A stretch of DNA of 64,000 nucleotides from Larimichthys crocea (GCF_000972845.2 NC_040012.1:8464097-8528096), one strand, 5' to 3'. Counted from the first letter of the stretch, positions 50,601 through 57,787 are shown. The notes: generated from the sequence alone by a model not told the origin. Numbers and translations are program-made.

Positions 50601-53600
50601 TGACAAGCAAGAGAACAGCGGTAGCGACACAAAGGAAGTTGCGACAGCAATTCACAGGCGGGATCCACCGATAAGCTCTCAAAATGTTCAAATCACTCGA
50701 GCGAGGACTGCAGGCTTTCATTTGCAGGTATGGAAGGAGAGGAAATTGGTCTTCGTGAAGGTGTTTTTGTAAAAACATGTCTTGGTTGGTTGGAAGTATA
50801 AAGCCAACTGATATACAGGACTGTGTTGATCATTTGTGATATCTGAATATGTCAGTTGACCAATTACATCTGCTGTTAAAATGATTGAGAATAATTTGGC
50901 ACATCACTGGGAATTAACTACATGTATCATTCCGCTCCACAAATTCGTTTTTTACAAATAACATTTGATTTGAGCGATGAATGGTTGGCAAAACCAGCAT
51001 GCGACTGAAAATTTTGATGTGTTGCTTGGCAGCAGCGCAGTCCCAGTCAAGCTGTAGAACTATTTGTGTTTGTGGAGCCAATTAAATGATAAAATAAACA
51101 AACTAATTATAGCTGTCACTACTGTTGAGTAATAAATGCTCGAAGAACTGTTGTATAAAAACAATATCACACTCGAAGTGATATTTCTTAATTCTCAACC
51201 TGCCCAACTTCATTATTCCTAAATCACTCTCTCTAAAGGTTATGATTTAACCCCCCTGAAGTATTTCCCCTTAACCCTAACCCTAACTCCCTAATAGTAT
51301 AATTGTACACAACTAAATAAGCAACAATTTTTGAAAAATGTACTAATCTTCTTAATCGGGACTGTGTTGGGGTGGTTTGATCAGATTTGATTGATAGTTA
51401 ATTAATAGCAACCCAACAACTGTCATCAAATTTTGATTCAAATGTTGCTAAACTGTAATTCCTGATGGCCAACAAACCAGTGAGCAGGGGACATTGAGAC
51501 AGCGTGGCTAAGCCAAAATTAGGTCTGGAAGATCCAGCCCTACCACATCTGTTGGAAGTTGCAAAGTTGCCATCTTTATGAGACGTCCTATTTGATTAGA
51601 TCAAAGTGAAATGGACTTTGAACATCTTGTGGAACTCAGGTGCAATGATGGTCTTGTGGGGGATCATCTAACACAGACAGAGAACAGGCACCTGAAGCCA
51701 ATTACCTGGAGGCAAAGCTTCAGCTTTGACAAAATTGATTTTAAATCTAGAAGCAGCATTTAATTGAGTGTTATTTTGTATTAAGCACCGACAGATACAG
51801 CAGGGGTTAGACATGCATAATAAAACATCATCAGCATATGAAGTAATTTTATGAGACTTCTGGCCAAGTCCAGATATTTCACGATCACACTAATGTGCCT
51901 CAGTTAATGGCTCAATCACCAACGCAAATTGCAGTGCGGACAGCTGGCACCCCCATCTGCTCCCTATCTAAACCTCAAAGATTGCAGATCCAACCCCGTT
52001 AGTTATGACTGCTGCGATTGGACAATTACAAATGACCTTCGCCCATTTAATAAAATTACTGGCTGAACCCAATTGCTCCAGGGTAAGGAACATCTAAAGA
52101 GACCACAAGACCATGTACTGCTCGCTGTTGATGTTATGACATGAGTTATGGTCTTTAATAAAGCCTGTTTGGTCTTTAATTATACGAGGCAGAGATTTAC
52201 AGAATGAATTGCAGTCTACATTAAACAGTCTGATGGGTTTACTGATGGGAGGATGATATGCAATTTTCTGAGCACCCTTTTTTAAATTAAAGAAACGTTG
52301 ACCTCGTAATGATAAATGATTGATTTAGCATGTCTACAAAGGATGTTGTTCACAAGTCTCTGAATTCTTTATAGACTCTGCTAATGAGCTCGTAGTTTTT
52401 TTGTTACAGATGTAGCAACTTAAAAGTTCCCGTGTTTCCGTGACGGAACCGTGACGGGACCGTGGCTGGTCCGTCACAGGTCCGTCACAGGTCCTTGGCT
52501 GGTGCGTGACCGAAATGTAATCCCCCGCGATGACGTAGTCAGTGAGGCCCCGACTGGAAACGCCCCTAAGCAGTCTGTTTGAAAACCAGCTGCAATGCCT
52601 CATTTGTCCACGGGGAGGAGCAGTGATGTTCCGCTCTCACCGTCGACTGTCTAAAGACACATCTGAACAGATACGCCGGGGTGAGCTGATCAGCTGATCA
52701 GCGGATCAGTTGATGGAAAAAAAAAAAGTTGTGATAAGATAACACTGAGGCAGCAACAAGAACATGCCAACATAAACGCGTTATTAAAGAAAACTCCGCT
52801 CGTAACGTCCGTAACATAGCCTAGATGTTGTTGATTTAAACAGTGACCATAGGCTAAATGGTATAAAGCGCAAATCGAAAGAATTACGGGTGAATCAAGT
52901 ATGAAATAAGTCAAGTATTTTTGGTTTTAATAAAGTTTGCAGTATAAGCTTATGAAACCATCAAACATATATTTAGGCATTCCATGAAACACTTTATTCG
53001 CAAGGAGGCTAAGCCAGGCACAAAACAGGAGCTCGTCGAGGACATACAGACGTTTTGGCAAAGGAGAGTCACCGTGGACTTTTGCAACAGACTTCTCTCT
53101 GGACTTTAAAAAGCTGTGCCGTGTATTATTATAATGGAGGGAGGCATAGTGGAAAATAAACAGTGGTGTCCATGTAGAATAAAAACATAACATATATACT
53201 GCAAACTTTATTAAGACCAAACATACTTCACTTATTTCATACATATTGTAACGGGCTGTGTATACACTGTGGCTGTTGAGTTGTGTTCAGTAAGTTAGGC
53301 TGCAGTGTATGGGGTGACGCCTGGGGGGGTGGCGTTGTTAGAGGCTGTGAAGCCTGTCAGTCATGGCAGTTGCCATGGCGATGAGGGGCACGAAGTAGCT
53401 AATGTGTTAATGTTATATGCTGCTGTGCTTGCCTGGTTTTATTGTTTTTTTGCCGTTGGCTACGGCCACAGGAGCCTGTGTTCCAGATTAGGAATAAAGT
53501 CCAGCAAAACCAGTTGCTTCGTAGTTTCATTGTTCCGGGTCACTACAATATTCTTTCCATTTACGCCATTTAGCCTATGGAATGGACGAAAATGAAAAGG

Positions 53601-56600
53601 AGTCATTCATGTTCATGAACACACTCAAAGGCTACTGTATAGTATGCAGTACTCAAACCAGCTGCATTCTCCGCGCTGTGATCTGTGACACTGGGAGACC
53701 AAAAAGCCCATCAAGTGCAAACAATGAGATGCTAATGAGGTTTGTATGGTTTACCTGGCCTAAAGCGTGCACTACAGTAAATACCTGCATAACAAAGGGC
53801 TTCCTGCAGCTCTATGTGCGCACAACAACAACGAGCCCTCCCCTCCAAATAAACTGTTAATTAAAAATAAACCATCGCTTGTATCTGCAGGTCTGACACA
53901 CAGGCCTGGCAGCCCTGAGACGTCCGAACCGTTTTTTGTAACTTTTTTAAGGGTTAGTTTGTTGTTTACATGCAGATAAGCGCGAGAGAGGCGCGAACAC
54001 AAGAGAAGAGACGCTCCTGTAATTATGCAAAGACTAGTGGTGGCCATAGATTAATGCGCCAATCGAACAGCTGATTGCGCCAATGCCGGCCGGCATTAGC
54101 GCGATCAGCTGTTTCTCTGAGTAAACAAAGGCAGCTGTCCAGGTGGAAGCGGCATTTAAAAAACATCACCAAGAAAAACCATGAGAAAAACACGACAAAA
54201 GCACAAAACTCTCTAAACTGCTATAGAGATCAGGACTCCACGGAGTTACAGTGAAGAAAACAAAAACGAACAAAAGAGAAAAAAGTCAAAAAGTAAAAAA
54301 GCGACCTGAGAGGCTGGAACAGCTTTGCGAATAGATTAATGGTGATATTTTTTTATCGCCTGATAAGAGTCTCACGTTAACGCAGCACGTTAACGCCGAT
54401 AACAGCCCACCACTAGTAAAGACAGAACAGCCTAGATGTTGTTGATTTGGTGAATGCTGACATGTTAGATATAAACAACTTAAATTTAATTTCAATTCAT
54501 GTACACGCTCAAATCATACGGCTACTGTACAGTATGCAGTAGTCAAACCAGCTGCATTTTCCGCTCTGTGATCTGTGACACTGGGAGACCAAAAAGCCCA
54601 TTACTGTAAGCGCAAACAAAAGGTTGAGCAACGAGAATGCTAACGAGGTGTGTAAGCTACGTCATCTCCAGGTAGAACAACTGTAAATAAGTTCTGTGAG
54701 AGAAGCGCCATCTCCTGGTCATACCCTGTAATTACATGAGTGGGTGGAGTTACAGTAAAAAAATAGACACGCCCAGGAGAAGGAGGGGGGTCTCTCCGTT
54801 CACGGGACTTGGCAGGGAGCCAGCTGGGACTCAGCTGGAAGACGGCTGCCATTCAGCTGGCGTTCAGCTTGAACGGGAACTTTTAAGTTGCTACTACTGT
54901 AAATATGCTAAATATTTCCCTGGTTTGTCTCCATTCTCGATTCACAGCTTTTGCTTTGGAAATCTTTATTGATTATCTGTGACAGCTTGTATTAATAGTG
55001 AATTTAATGTACATCGAAAGTTTCTAAATGCAGAATAGGTGCGACTTGATGAAGCCTTGGTACAATTGCTCTTGTTTGATTTATTGGTATTTCCTAAAAT
55101 AACAATTAATCATGAATTTCTTTGTCTTTCTTTGGCACATTTGTCTTTTGGTCCACCTTTTCTTTTCATAGGGGTTTAGCTTCAAGCTGAGGTGAGGTTT
55201 TTCATTACTAAAGGCTGACACACATGGTCATTAACCTCTGCTGATTACTGCTCTCCAGACCATGAACGTACTGTAGATGTCAATGGCACCATGATTGTAC
55301 AACAGTGCAGCTTTTCTGTCAGAGGCTGCGAACTGTGAAAAGGACAAATTTCAGCCCTGATAACTTCATCTCAAGGAAACTAATTATTTTCTGTTGACAT
55401 CCAAGATTATATACTATATCTGGTATTACAGCTTATCTAACTCTGCCAGTTTATTGTTATCTAACTGGAAAATTCATGGACATCCAGATGTTTTCAAAAG
55501 CTACTGCAAAATATGAAATCAACAAAACGCTGAAAGCAGATGGATGAAACATTGGTTCAACAAACATTAATTGACATTTTTGATGATATTTCAAATTTCT
55601 TGCTAATACCAAAATTATATATTAAACACTTAACAAAAGAGCTGAAACTATTAGTTGGTTAATCCATTCACAAACGATTAATCTGCAACAATCTTGATAA
55701 GGGATACAATTATTTATCAATTGTCATTGATAAATGTCAATTGTCAAGTAAAAATAATATTAATTCACTGATTTCACTGGCTTTCTGTCATAGTAAACTG
55801 ATTTTTTTTTTTCTGGACTGTTGCTTGTTGACTTTGGATGTTGGGACATTTTTATATATTATATTTTACAATATTCTGACATTTTGTGAATCAAACAATA
55901 AAGTGATTAATCAAGAATATACTAGTTATAAGAAACAATAATAAAAATAATTATTAGTTGCAGCCCTAATTTGGTCTGAACATACACAAACTGCACAAAA
56001 TTAAATCAGACACTGTCTAATTAAAAATATCAAGAAGAAAGCTCAGTGCATGCTGTTAAAGCCTCTTGGAAACCTTAACAAGCTTGCACAGAAAAAAATA
56101 TGGATGAAAGAATGAATGTACAACAGAAAAACACTCAAATCTAAAGTGTATACAGAAGTGAGATTCATGAACTGTGAAATATGAAGAAATTAGACTGCAG
56201 GGGAAAGAAGGAGCCGGACCAGAATGCAATAAGCCAAGTATGAAAAGACAATATTCCAAAGGAAATTGGAAGAGATATCACACAAGAGAAAATATGTTTT
56301 TGCAATAAAAATGCAGACACAGACGATGTAATTCCAATGAAGTCTGGAGTCCCAAAGCTGTTAAGCGTTGCTTGCTTCACTGGCATTTTCACTTTTGCTC
56401 TTAACATCGACCACAAAAGACATAGAGACATACATGAACTGCAGCCTCTGACTTCTGGAAGGCATCTGATTAGTTTCATCCGCTCTAACGGTAATGTAGT
56501 CGTTCTCAAACCTTTTCTGACAACATCCTTCAGAGGCTGACAAACTTCACACCCCCCATCCCAGAACTTCTATCAGTCGTTAACGTTAAAGGAAGAAGCA

Positions 56601-57675
56601 ACAAATAAAAGAGGGAAGTTGAATTTTAGTGAAATAAAAGTCAGTACTGTAGCATCAACAAACCCTGCTTGAACAAATATTAATTTAACTTTTTCCCCCT
56701 GGTCATCAACGCCTCCCTGCAGTGGCTCTATGCCTCCGCACTTTGAGAACCACTCGAGAGTATCCTGAGAATCTGATTTTAAGATGCCCCCAGACAACAG
56801 TCTTAAAGCAAGCAAACAAAATCCTTTTCCAACACTAATACAGTGGAGTTATTCAGTATTCCCTCTGCTGCGAGGAAGACGCCACTGCTTCAAGACTCAG
56901 ACAGATCAATAAGACTCCCACTAGAAGCGTGGGTAGCCGCTTCCTGTTGGCTGCAGAAGCCAATAGCTCTATTATCACCTTCCTCGCACATACACAAGTG
57001 TAACTCAATGCCCCTCTAACACCAAATGAAGATCCCAGTGGTCTCCAATTAACACTCAGTCCTCTAGTCCAGCAGCAACAGTGTTTCAATCAGATTTGTT
57101 GACTTTGTCTGCACACTCCTTCTGCTGTCCTTTGGGTCTATGTCAGGAATGAGACTAGATATTTCAGCTCATCAGATAGACTGTAAATACTGAACTAGAT
57201 TGAAATCATCGTCATCTATCTTTGAATCAAAACTCAAAACATGATTTATCCAAAGCTATCTTCCTTCTATCTATCCTACATAAATGGTGTAACAAAACTT
57301 CTTTTCATTGGTCAGTAAGATGTCACCAAATTCTCCCAAATTCTGTGACATTTCTGTACTTCCTGTATTGGGACTGAAGGTTGCCATATGATTTAAATCA
57401 TGCACTGCAGAATCATTCAACAGGAAAATAGATATAGGATAATAAGTAATGTTCAAAACATACACACTACTCCACACCCTTACCGTGACAATAAGGCCCC
57501 TCTCCTGGAAGTATTTGACCAGAGGAATGGTGTTTTGTTTGAAGTTGGTCAGACGGCGGTCGATGGCCTTGGGATTGTCATCGGGTCGTCCCTGCTGCTC
57601 GGCTCGTTTCTGAAGCCTCTCCTTCAAACGGTGGTTAGTGCATGCCAGGAACACCACGAGGTCAGGAGTGCAGAT
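10759..57675 (-). CDS. ak5: AK5, adenylate kinase 5, C-terminal part (9 exons)
   Basis: In transcript order the exons are 57675-57484, 45148-45058, 38832-38759, 30193-30148, 29099-29055, 20746-20583, 13031-12915, 12591-12391 and 10824-10759. Together they are 996 nt, 331 residues plus stop, with all phases agreeing. The protein part comprises the back half of adenylate kinase domain 1 (residues 1-64), an acidic linker (about 65-136) and domain 2 with P-loop GGPGSGKS (about 137-331). AK5 transfers phosphate between ATP and AMP in the cytosol and is brain-enriched in mammals (family knowledge). The N-terminus and first P-loop are outside the window. The closest match from memory is vertebrate AK5, with AK1-like domains. 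Domain 2 lacks the usual Asp-Gly before Pro-Arg. Confidence 0.95.
10943..10975. repeat. (CA)n microsatellite
   Basis: About 16 uninterrupted CA units. Confidence 0.97.
11680..11905 (+). repeat. Teleost dispersed repeat (ATCCATCCAT ... CATTCACACTCACATTCACA type)
   Basis: Has the order atccatccatt, ggctggagataattcc, ggctcagggc, caatcattcacactcacatt, atgggcaatttagtcacc, gtggactgtgggagaacatg, then gaccccagccgaggctcgaac. A second diverged copy lies at 49,850-50,115. I recognise it as a very common fish repeat but cannot give its class. Confidence 0.75.
12391..12591 (-). CDS. ak5: AK5 exon (domain 2 LID region)
   Basis: Sixty-seven codons, phase 0/0: VGEPSAVLLLSCSADTMSSR, LQSRGRSTST, then RDDALHRRAESFCSDSQAVA and SHYEGKRLLHT. 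It corresponds to the family stretch VICMDCSADTM-NRL through YYET-TQLHK. The LID is shorter in recognisable arginines than in AK1: HRRAESF keeps one Arg of the KKRLE motif, while the GR-VDD Arg is not evident. Confidence 0.94.
12592..12914 (-). other. ak5: AK5 intron, short
   Basis: 323 bp, donor gtcaga, acceptor ctgtgtgtcag. No other content was recognised. Confidence 0.9.
12915..13031 (-). CDS. ak5: AK5 exon (domain 2, central strand)
   Basis: Thirty-nine codons, phase 0/0: DTLLELLCEAVASSVRQGKG, then VVVSSFPRDLRRVEEYEAK. In active adenylate kinases the second part reads (L/V)IDGYPR. Here the Asp-Gly is Ser-Ser while the PR is kept, so Mg-ATP handling may be weakened (inference). Confidence 0.92.
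13110..13345 (+). repeat. Dispersed repeat family B, copy 1
   Basis: Shares aacttcacagcagaaataaa, aacagttttggtctctatag and ttgattgacaggtggatg with 35,265-35,590. Only two partial copies are seen here; the class is unknown. Confidence 0.75.
17626..17666. repeat. (CA)n microsatellite
   Basis: About 20 CA units, followed by a short tacatata. Confidence 0.97.
20583..20746 (-). CDS. ak5: AK5 exon carrying domain 2 P-loop
   Basis: 164 nt, two bases completing Gly then 54 codons: GPGSGKSLQCERMEDRFGLR, HVTLGDLLCAELQSHSDRG, RHLQDVLERGEQLPE. It gives Walker A GGPGSGKS and the AMP-site region (T-G-LLR in the family appears as T-GDLLCAEL). The acceptor is cgctctcag directly after a (TG)32 tract in the transcript. 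Donor gtcagt. Confidence 0.95.
20756..20819. repeat. (CA)32 microsatellite abutting AK5 splice acceptor
   Basis: 64 bp of pure CA on +, (TG)32 in the AK5 pre-mRNA, ending nine bases before the P-loop exon. Confidence 0.98.
20936..21006. repeat. (TG)35 microsatellite
   Basis: 71 bp of pure TG, complementary to the (CA)32 tract 116 bp away, so the two can form a long hairpin. Confidence 0.98.
21110..21152. repeat. (CA)n microsatellite
   Basis: About 21 CA units with one CG interruption. Confidence 0.97.
21195..21420 (+). repeat. Teleost AAGTAC/AGTACTT-type dispersed repeat
   Basis: Has gtggtgaaatgtaatgatgc, aagtacaagt, aggtactttactgtagtg and agtacttgag. Related stretches are at 27,975-28,140, 33,890-34,110, 35,090-35,215 and 36,240-36,335. 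The type commonly ends actttccaccactgc in fish. Confidence 0.6.
22145..22312 (+). mobile_element. tRNA-derived SINE
   Basis: A Pol III B-box-like gggttcgattcta at about 22,193, then a shared body (ccctttgctgcacgtct, ttcctgtcaatct, aaataaaggcaaataagcc) and an A-rich tail. It shares the body with 57,788-57,965 (+), and with 40,885-41,045 and 44,810-44,945 (both -). Confidence 0.75.
23370..23530 (+). mobile_element. LINE reverse-transcriptase remnant (L2/Rex-like)
   Basis: YGAPQGSVLDHLLF at 23,376 onward matches the RT motif VPQGSVLGPLLF. A frameshift later, HNNASYLYCYADDAQVYM contains the catalytic YADD (23,473-23,484). It is too short and broken to encode protein. Clade assignment is from motif style only. 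Confidence 0.8.
26600..26950 (-). repeat. Dispersed repeat family A copy
   Basis: The reverse strand reads ccaccaactcctgagggaaa, tagctgctaaatg, gtctgctgtttggtgctg, as in 31,960-32,105. A downstream part (gccaccatag, ggggttgcaaccagcaac) is also seen at 37,340-37,430. Confidence 0.65.
28938..29039. repeat. Compound (TG)n(TATG)n(TG)n microsatellite
   Basis: About 100 bp of TG with an internal run of tgtatg units. It ends 15 bases from the AK5 micro-exon donor. Confidence 0.97.
29055..29099 (-). CDS. ak5: AK5 micro-exon before P-loop
   Basis: 45 nt, phase 1 in and phase 1 out. It encodes YCTDQKKPKVIFMMG up to the first Gly of the P-loop and corresponds to the family beta strand KIIFIIG. The chosen acceptor ttcctctgacag has a strong pyrimidine tract. 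A second in-frame acceptor, ttattgtacag, would start the exon at 29,087 and give MENQKKPKVIF, which aligns without a gap to MEDLRKCKIIF as I recall it from human AK5. Start is therefore uncertain by 12 nt. Confidence 0.85.
29145..29218. repeat. (CA)n microsatellite
   Basis: About 36 CA units, 46 bases from the AK5 micro-exon. Complementary to the TG tract on its other side. Confidence 0.98.
29821..29870. repeat. Imperfect (CA)n repeat
   Basis: CA units broken by cacatgcacaaacacaaac. Confidence 0.9.
30148..30193 (-). CDS. ak5: AK5 micro-exon, acidic linker
   Basis: 46 nt, phase 0 in and phase 1 out: VEEEEEIGYAEGIME plus the first base of the next codon. Acceptor ttctttccag, donor gtgagt. It is part of the acidic stretch that links the two kinase domains. 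Confidence 0.88.
30401..30482. repeat. Perfect 41-bp tandem duplication
   Basis: Units 30,401-30,441 and 30,442-30,482, each starting ttaaccggtaaagtaataat and ending atgagttccac. It lies at the end of an AT-rich dispersed repeat (attagttgattagtaatcc). Confidence 0.95.
31960..32105 (+). repeat. Dispersed repeat family A copy
   Basis: Contains ccatcaactcctgagggaaa, tagctgctaaatgctcc, tgtctgtctgctgtttgg and gctgaacatg. Other copies are at 26,600-26,950 (-), 41,215-41,590 (+) and 58,850-59,265 (+). Confidence 0.7.
33890..34110 (-). repeat. Teleost AAGTAC-type dispersed repeat
   Basis: Has gtagtggagtaaaaagtaca, tggaaatactccgataaagt and accttaagtactt, a common fish repeat pattern. Confidence 0.6.
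35265..35590 (+). repeat. Dispersed repeat family B, copy 2
   Basis: Fuller copy: ctatggctgtgaagtgaagcc, gtcaaaactgcagttcctc, aacttcacagcagaaataaa, aacagttttggtctctatag, ttgattgacatgtaggtg. Confidence 0.75.
35586..35633. repeat. (TTG)n(TTA)n microsatellite
   Basis: Compound trinucleotide run, TTG units passing into about ten TTA units. Confidence 0.97.
38759..38832 (-). CDS. ak5: AK5 exon, linker
   Basis: 74 nt, two bases completing Gly then PSELDLSLLGETSSLADVAC and KYDE, phase 0 out. It corresponds to the family linker GSSDLDPS-ILDTGE. Acceptor tttttgtctccag, donor gtgaga. Confidence 0.9.
40885..41045 (-). mobile_element. tRNA-derived SINE, reverse
   Basis: The reverse strand shows the B-box-like gggtttgaatcc and an upstream tRNA-like part (ggcaaagtagcccaggaggt), followed by the family body. 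It is diverged from the 57.8-kb copy. Confidence 0.65.
41215..41590 (+). repeat. Dispersed repeat family A copy
   Basis: Contains gatggacagtaaagcaaact, gcactgggggagtgttagtg, agctggtgttgtgccggagc, aatgtaaccgggcctatcaa, cttctatggacataatgaca. The same order recurs at 58,850-59,265; its first part recurs near 15,360-15,480. Confidence 0.75.
42761..42848. repeat. Perfect 44-bp tandem duplication
   Basis: Units 42,761-42,804 and 42,805-42,848, each starting cttaaaaatggatgttgtta and ending gctcatgtaatc. Confidence 0.95.
44810..44945 (-). mobile_element. tRNA-derived SINE remnant, reverse
   Basis: Has gaggagacagagaggaaatg, tgacatccagcaaagg, the B-box position (gaattaacccggcgctg) and an A-box-side end (ggcatgttctgtaaccatt). 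Degraded, recognised by order of parts. Confidence 0.55.
45058..45148 (-). CDS. ak5: AK5 exon, end of domain 1
   Basis: 91 nt, phase 0 in and phase 1 out: LDADRDEEEVFCDISMTLDN, then KLFPSKEPAA and the first base of Gly. It matches the family DANRDEDEVFYDISMAVDNK. It completes the first kinase domain. Confidence 0.96.
46257..46296. repeat. 14-bp inverted repeat (hairpin)
   Basis: Arms atcaatgagttcaa (46,257-46,270) and ttgaactcattgat (46,283-46,296) around a 12-base loop. Confidence 0.9.
46930..47420 (-). mobile_element. LINE 3'-end-like remnant
   Basis: The reverse strand encodes HPPGHQDAEL or, in the next frame, FIHQAIRMLNSLPALPPLPS, resembling the FxPxAIRLLNS tail of fish non-LTR ORF2 proteins. 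It is followed by short AT-rich repeats (atattgccatatttatattt) and a tail containing gacatacagagaattgaaat. Clade not assigned. Confidence 0.55.
47430..47870 (-). mobile_element. Tc1/mariner transposase remnant
   Basis: The reverse strand gives KTLFRRGNKARHLRWTKKYQ, then KKVIFTDE with stops on either side. The Tc1 family has KRNRQARLKWAKEH and VLFTDESKF here, and FTDE (47,516-47,527) carries a catalytic Asp. An IQHGGG trace (family VKHGGGSVMVWG) follows. Stops and frameshifts make it dead. Confidence 0.8.
47955..48010 (+). repeat. Teleost repeat tail
   Basis: ccctgataaggataagcagt followed by gatggaagatggatgga, a tail shape common in fish repeats. Confidence 0.5.
48122..48182. repeat. Perfect 61-bp palindrome
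   Basis: Arms of 30 bp (48,122-48,151 and 48,153-48,182) match without mismatch around a single A. The left arm begins caacattataatcaatggg and the right ends attataatgttg. Confidence 0.97.
48856..48883. repeat. (TG)n microsatellite
   Basis: About 14 TG units. Confidence 0.95.
49850..50115 (+). repeat. Teleost dispersed repeat, second copy
   Basis: atccatctattttccatatc, ggctggagcctatcccagct, acaaacaaccattcatgctc, cctacaggcaatta, then gagaacatgcaaactccaca. Same family as 11,680-11,905 and better preserved. Confidence 0.85.
51271..51290. repeat. Short telomere-like tract
   Basis: ttaaccctaaccctaactcc, about two and a half CCCTAA units. Confidence 0.8.
51495..52262 (-). mobile_element. L1-clade LINE reverse-transcriptase remnant
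   Basis: Reading the - strand from 52,262 down: IRLFNVDCNSFCKSLPRIIK with DQTGFIKDHNS, then FLTLEQLGSASNFIKWAKV, AAVITNGVGSAIFEV, CQLSALQFALVIEPLTEA, then HKITSYADDVLLCMSNP, KAEALPPGNW and LQLPTDVVGLDLPDL. The order and motifs are those of L1-type ORF2 (DQTGFIKGR, TNG, GCPLSPLLFAL-IEPLAEA, YADD, SEALPL, GGL-LPNL). YADD is at 51,827-51,838. Frameshifts and stops show it is dead. The fragment runs up to the next element at 52,404. Confidence 0.9.
52984..53109 (+). pseudogene. Transposase C-terminal remnant (Tc1/mariner-IS630 style)
   Basis: 41 codons from ATG to TAA: MKHFIRKEAKPGTKQELVED, then IQTFWQRRVTVDFCNRLLSG and Leu. It resembles the tail of fish DDE transposases (LKEYIRREVKPRTK-EL--GI--FW--VTVDKC). 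The catalytic part is missing. Family assignment is from memory of the motif. Confidence 0.6.
53247..53547 (+). mobile_element. Solo LTR with 4-bp target duplication
   Basis: 301 bp starting TGTAACGGGC and ending GTCACTACA, flanked by ATAT at 53,243-53,246 and 53,548-53,551. It holds AATAAA at 53,493-53,498. It interrupts the right arm of the inner inverted repeat, whose two halves continue on each side. No internal retroelement sequence remains. Confidence 0.85.
53600..53770. repeat. Internal duplication of composite element, copy 1
   Basis: Shares ggctactgta-agtatgcagta, caaaccagctgcatt and gtgatctgtgacactgggag and accaaaaagccca with 54,510-54,670. The flanking cctagatgttgttgattt also occurs twice (52,822 and 54,432). 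Confidence 0.85.
54035..54415. mobile_element. Nonautonomous hAT-type element with 8-bp target duplication
   Basis: Termini TAGTGGTGGC and GCCCACCACTA. Flanks gcaaagac (54,027-54,034) and gtaaagac (54,416-54,423) agree at 7 of 8 positions, the target size of hAT elements. It contains a near-palindrome at 54,066-54,113 and a right part gttaacgccgataacagccc. No transposase. Confidence 0.85.
54066..54113. repeat. Near-perfect 48-bp palindrome inside hAT element
   Basis: 24-bp arms with two mismatches centred on atgccggccggcat. Confidence 0.9.
54500..54670. repeat. Internal duplication of composite element, copy 2
   Basis: The second copy of the stretch at 53,600-53,770. It continues further as gagaatgctaacgaggtgtg. 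Confidence 0.85.
55635..55970. repeat. AT-rich TIR-like dispersed repeat
   Basis: Begins gctgaaactattagttggtt and ends ttattagttgcagccctaat, giving inverted ends of the fish gctgcaactaa type. Related pieces lie at 30,345-30,430, 49,600-49,800 and 61,905-62,125. Confidence 0.65.
57484..57675 (-). CDS. ak5: AK5 exon, domain 1 LID
   Basis: 64 codons, phase 0/0: ICTPDLVVFLACTNHRLKER, LQKRAEQQGRPDDNPKAIDR, then RLTNFKQNTIPLVKYFQERG and LIVT. The LID arginines (KRAEQQGRPDD, IDRRL) are kept as in the active family. It is the most 5' AK5 exon in the window. Confidence 0.97.
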
Positions 57676-57787
57676 CTACAGGGAGAAAAAGAGACGTGTG
57701 AAAGGCAAAGTCTATACCGCTTTGATTAACTTTCATCCGTATGTGATGTGACCCTGAGGAATTGCAAAAACGGGGAACCCTGGGTGT

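Larger units (their letters stand above)
52835..53590. mobile_element. Inner long-inverted-repeat element
   Basis: The left arm of about 105 bp (about 52,840-52,945) pairs with the right arm 53,193-53,246 continued at 53,552-53,590. Shared parts include ccataggctaaatgg / ccatttagcctatgg and tatgaaataagt / acttatttcata and ataaagtttgcagtata / tactgcaaactttat. The right arm is split by a solo LTR. Confidence 0.8.
52404..54902. mobile_element. Composite DNA-transposon-like element with about 29-bp inverted termini
   Basis: The left end 52,404-52,432 (ttacag, two bases, gtagcaacttaaaagttcccg) is matched inverted by 54,874-54,902, with two mismatches. Subterminal repeats (gtccgtcacag twice at left, cagctgg several times at right) follow. 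Inside are nested insertions and an internal duplication. Superfamily is not assigned and a clear target duplication was not found. Confidence 0.75.
45149..57483 (-). other. ak5: AK5 intron, 12.3 kb, transposon-rich
   Basis: Donor gtaagg, acceptor tcctttcag. It holds a long perfect palindrome, Tc1/mariner and LINE fragments, and the nested elements at 52.4-54.9 kb. No further exon is supported. Confidence 0.85.

Noticed and set aside
51271..51290. Interstitial telomere or chromosome fusion mark
   Set aside because: Only about two and a half units, which chance can produce.
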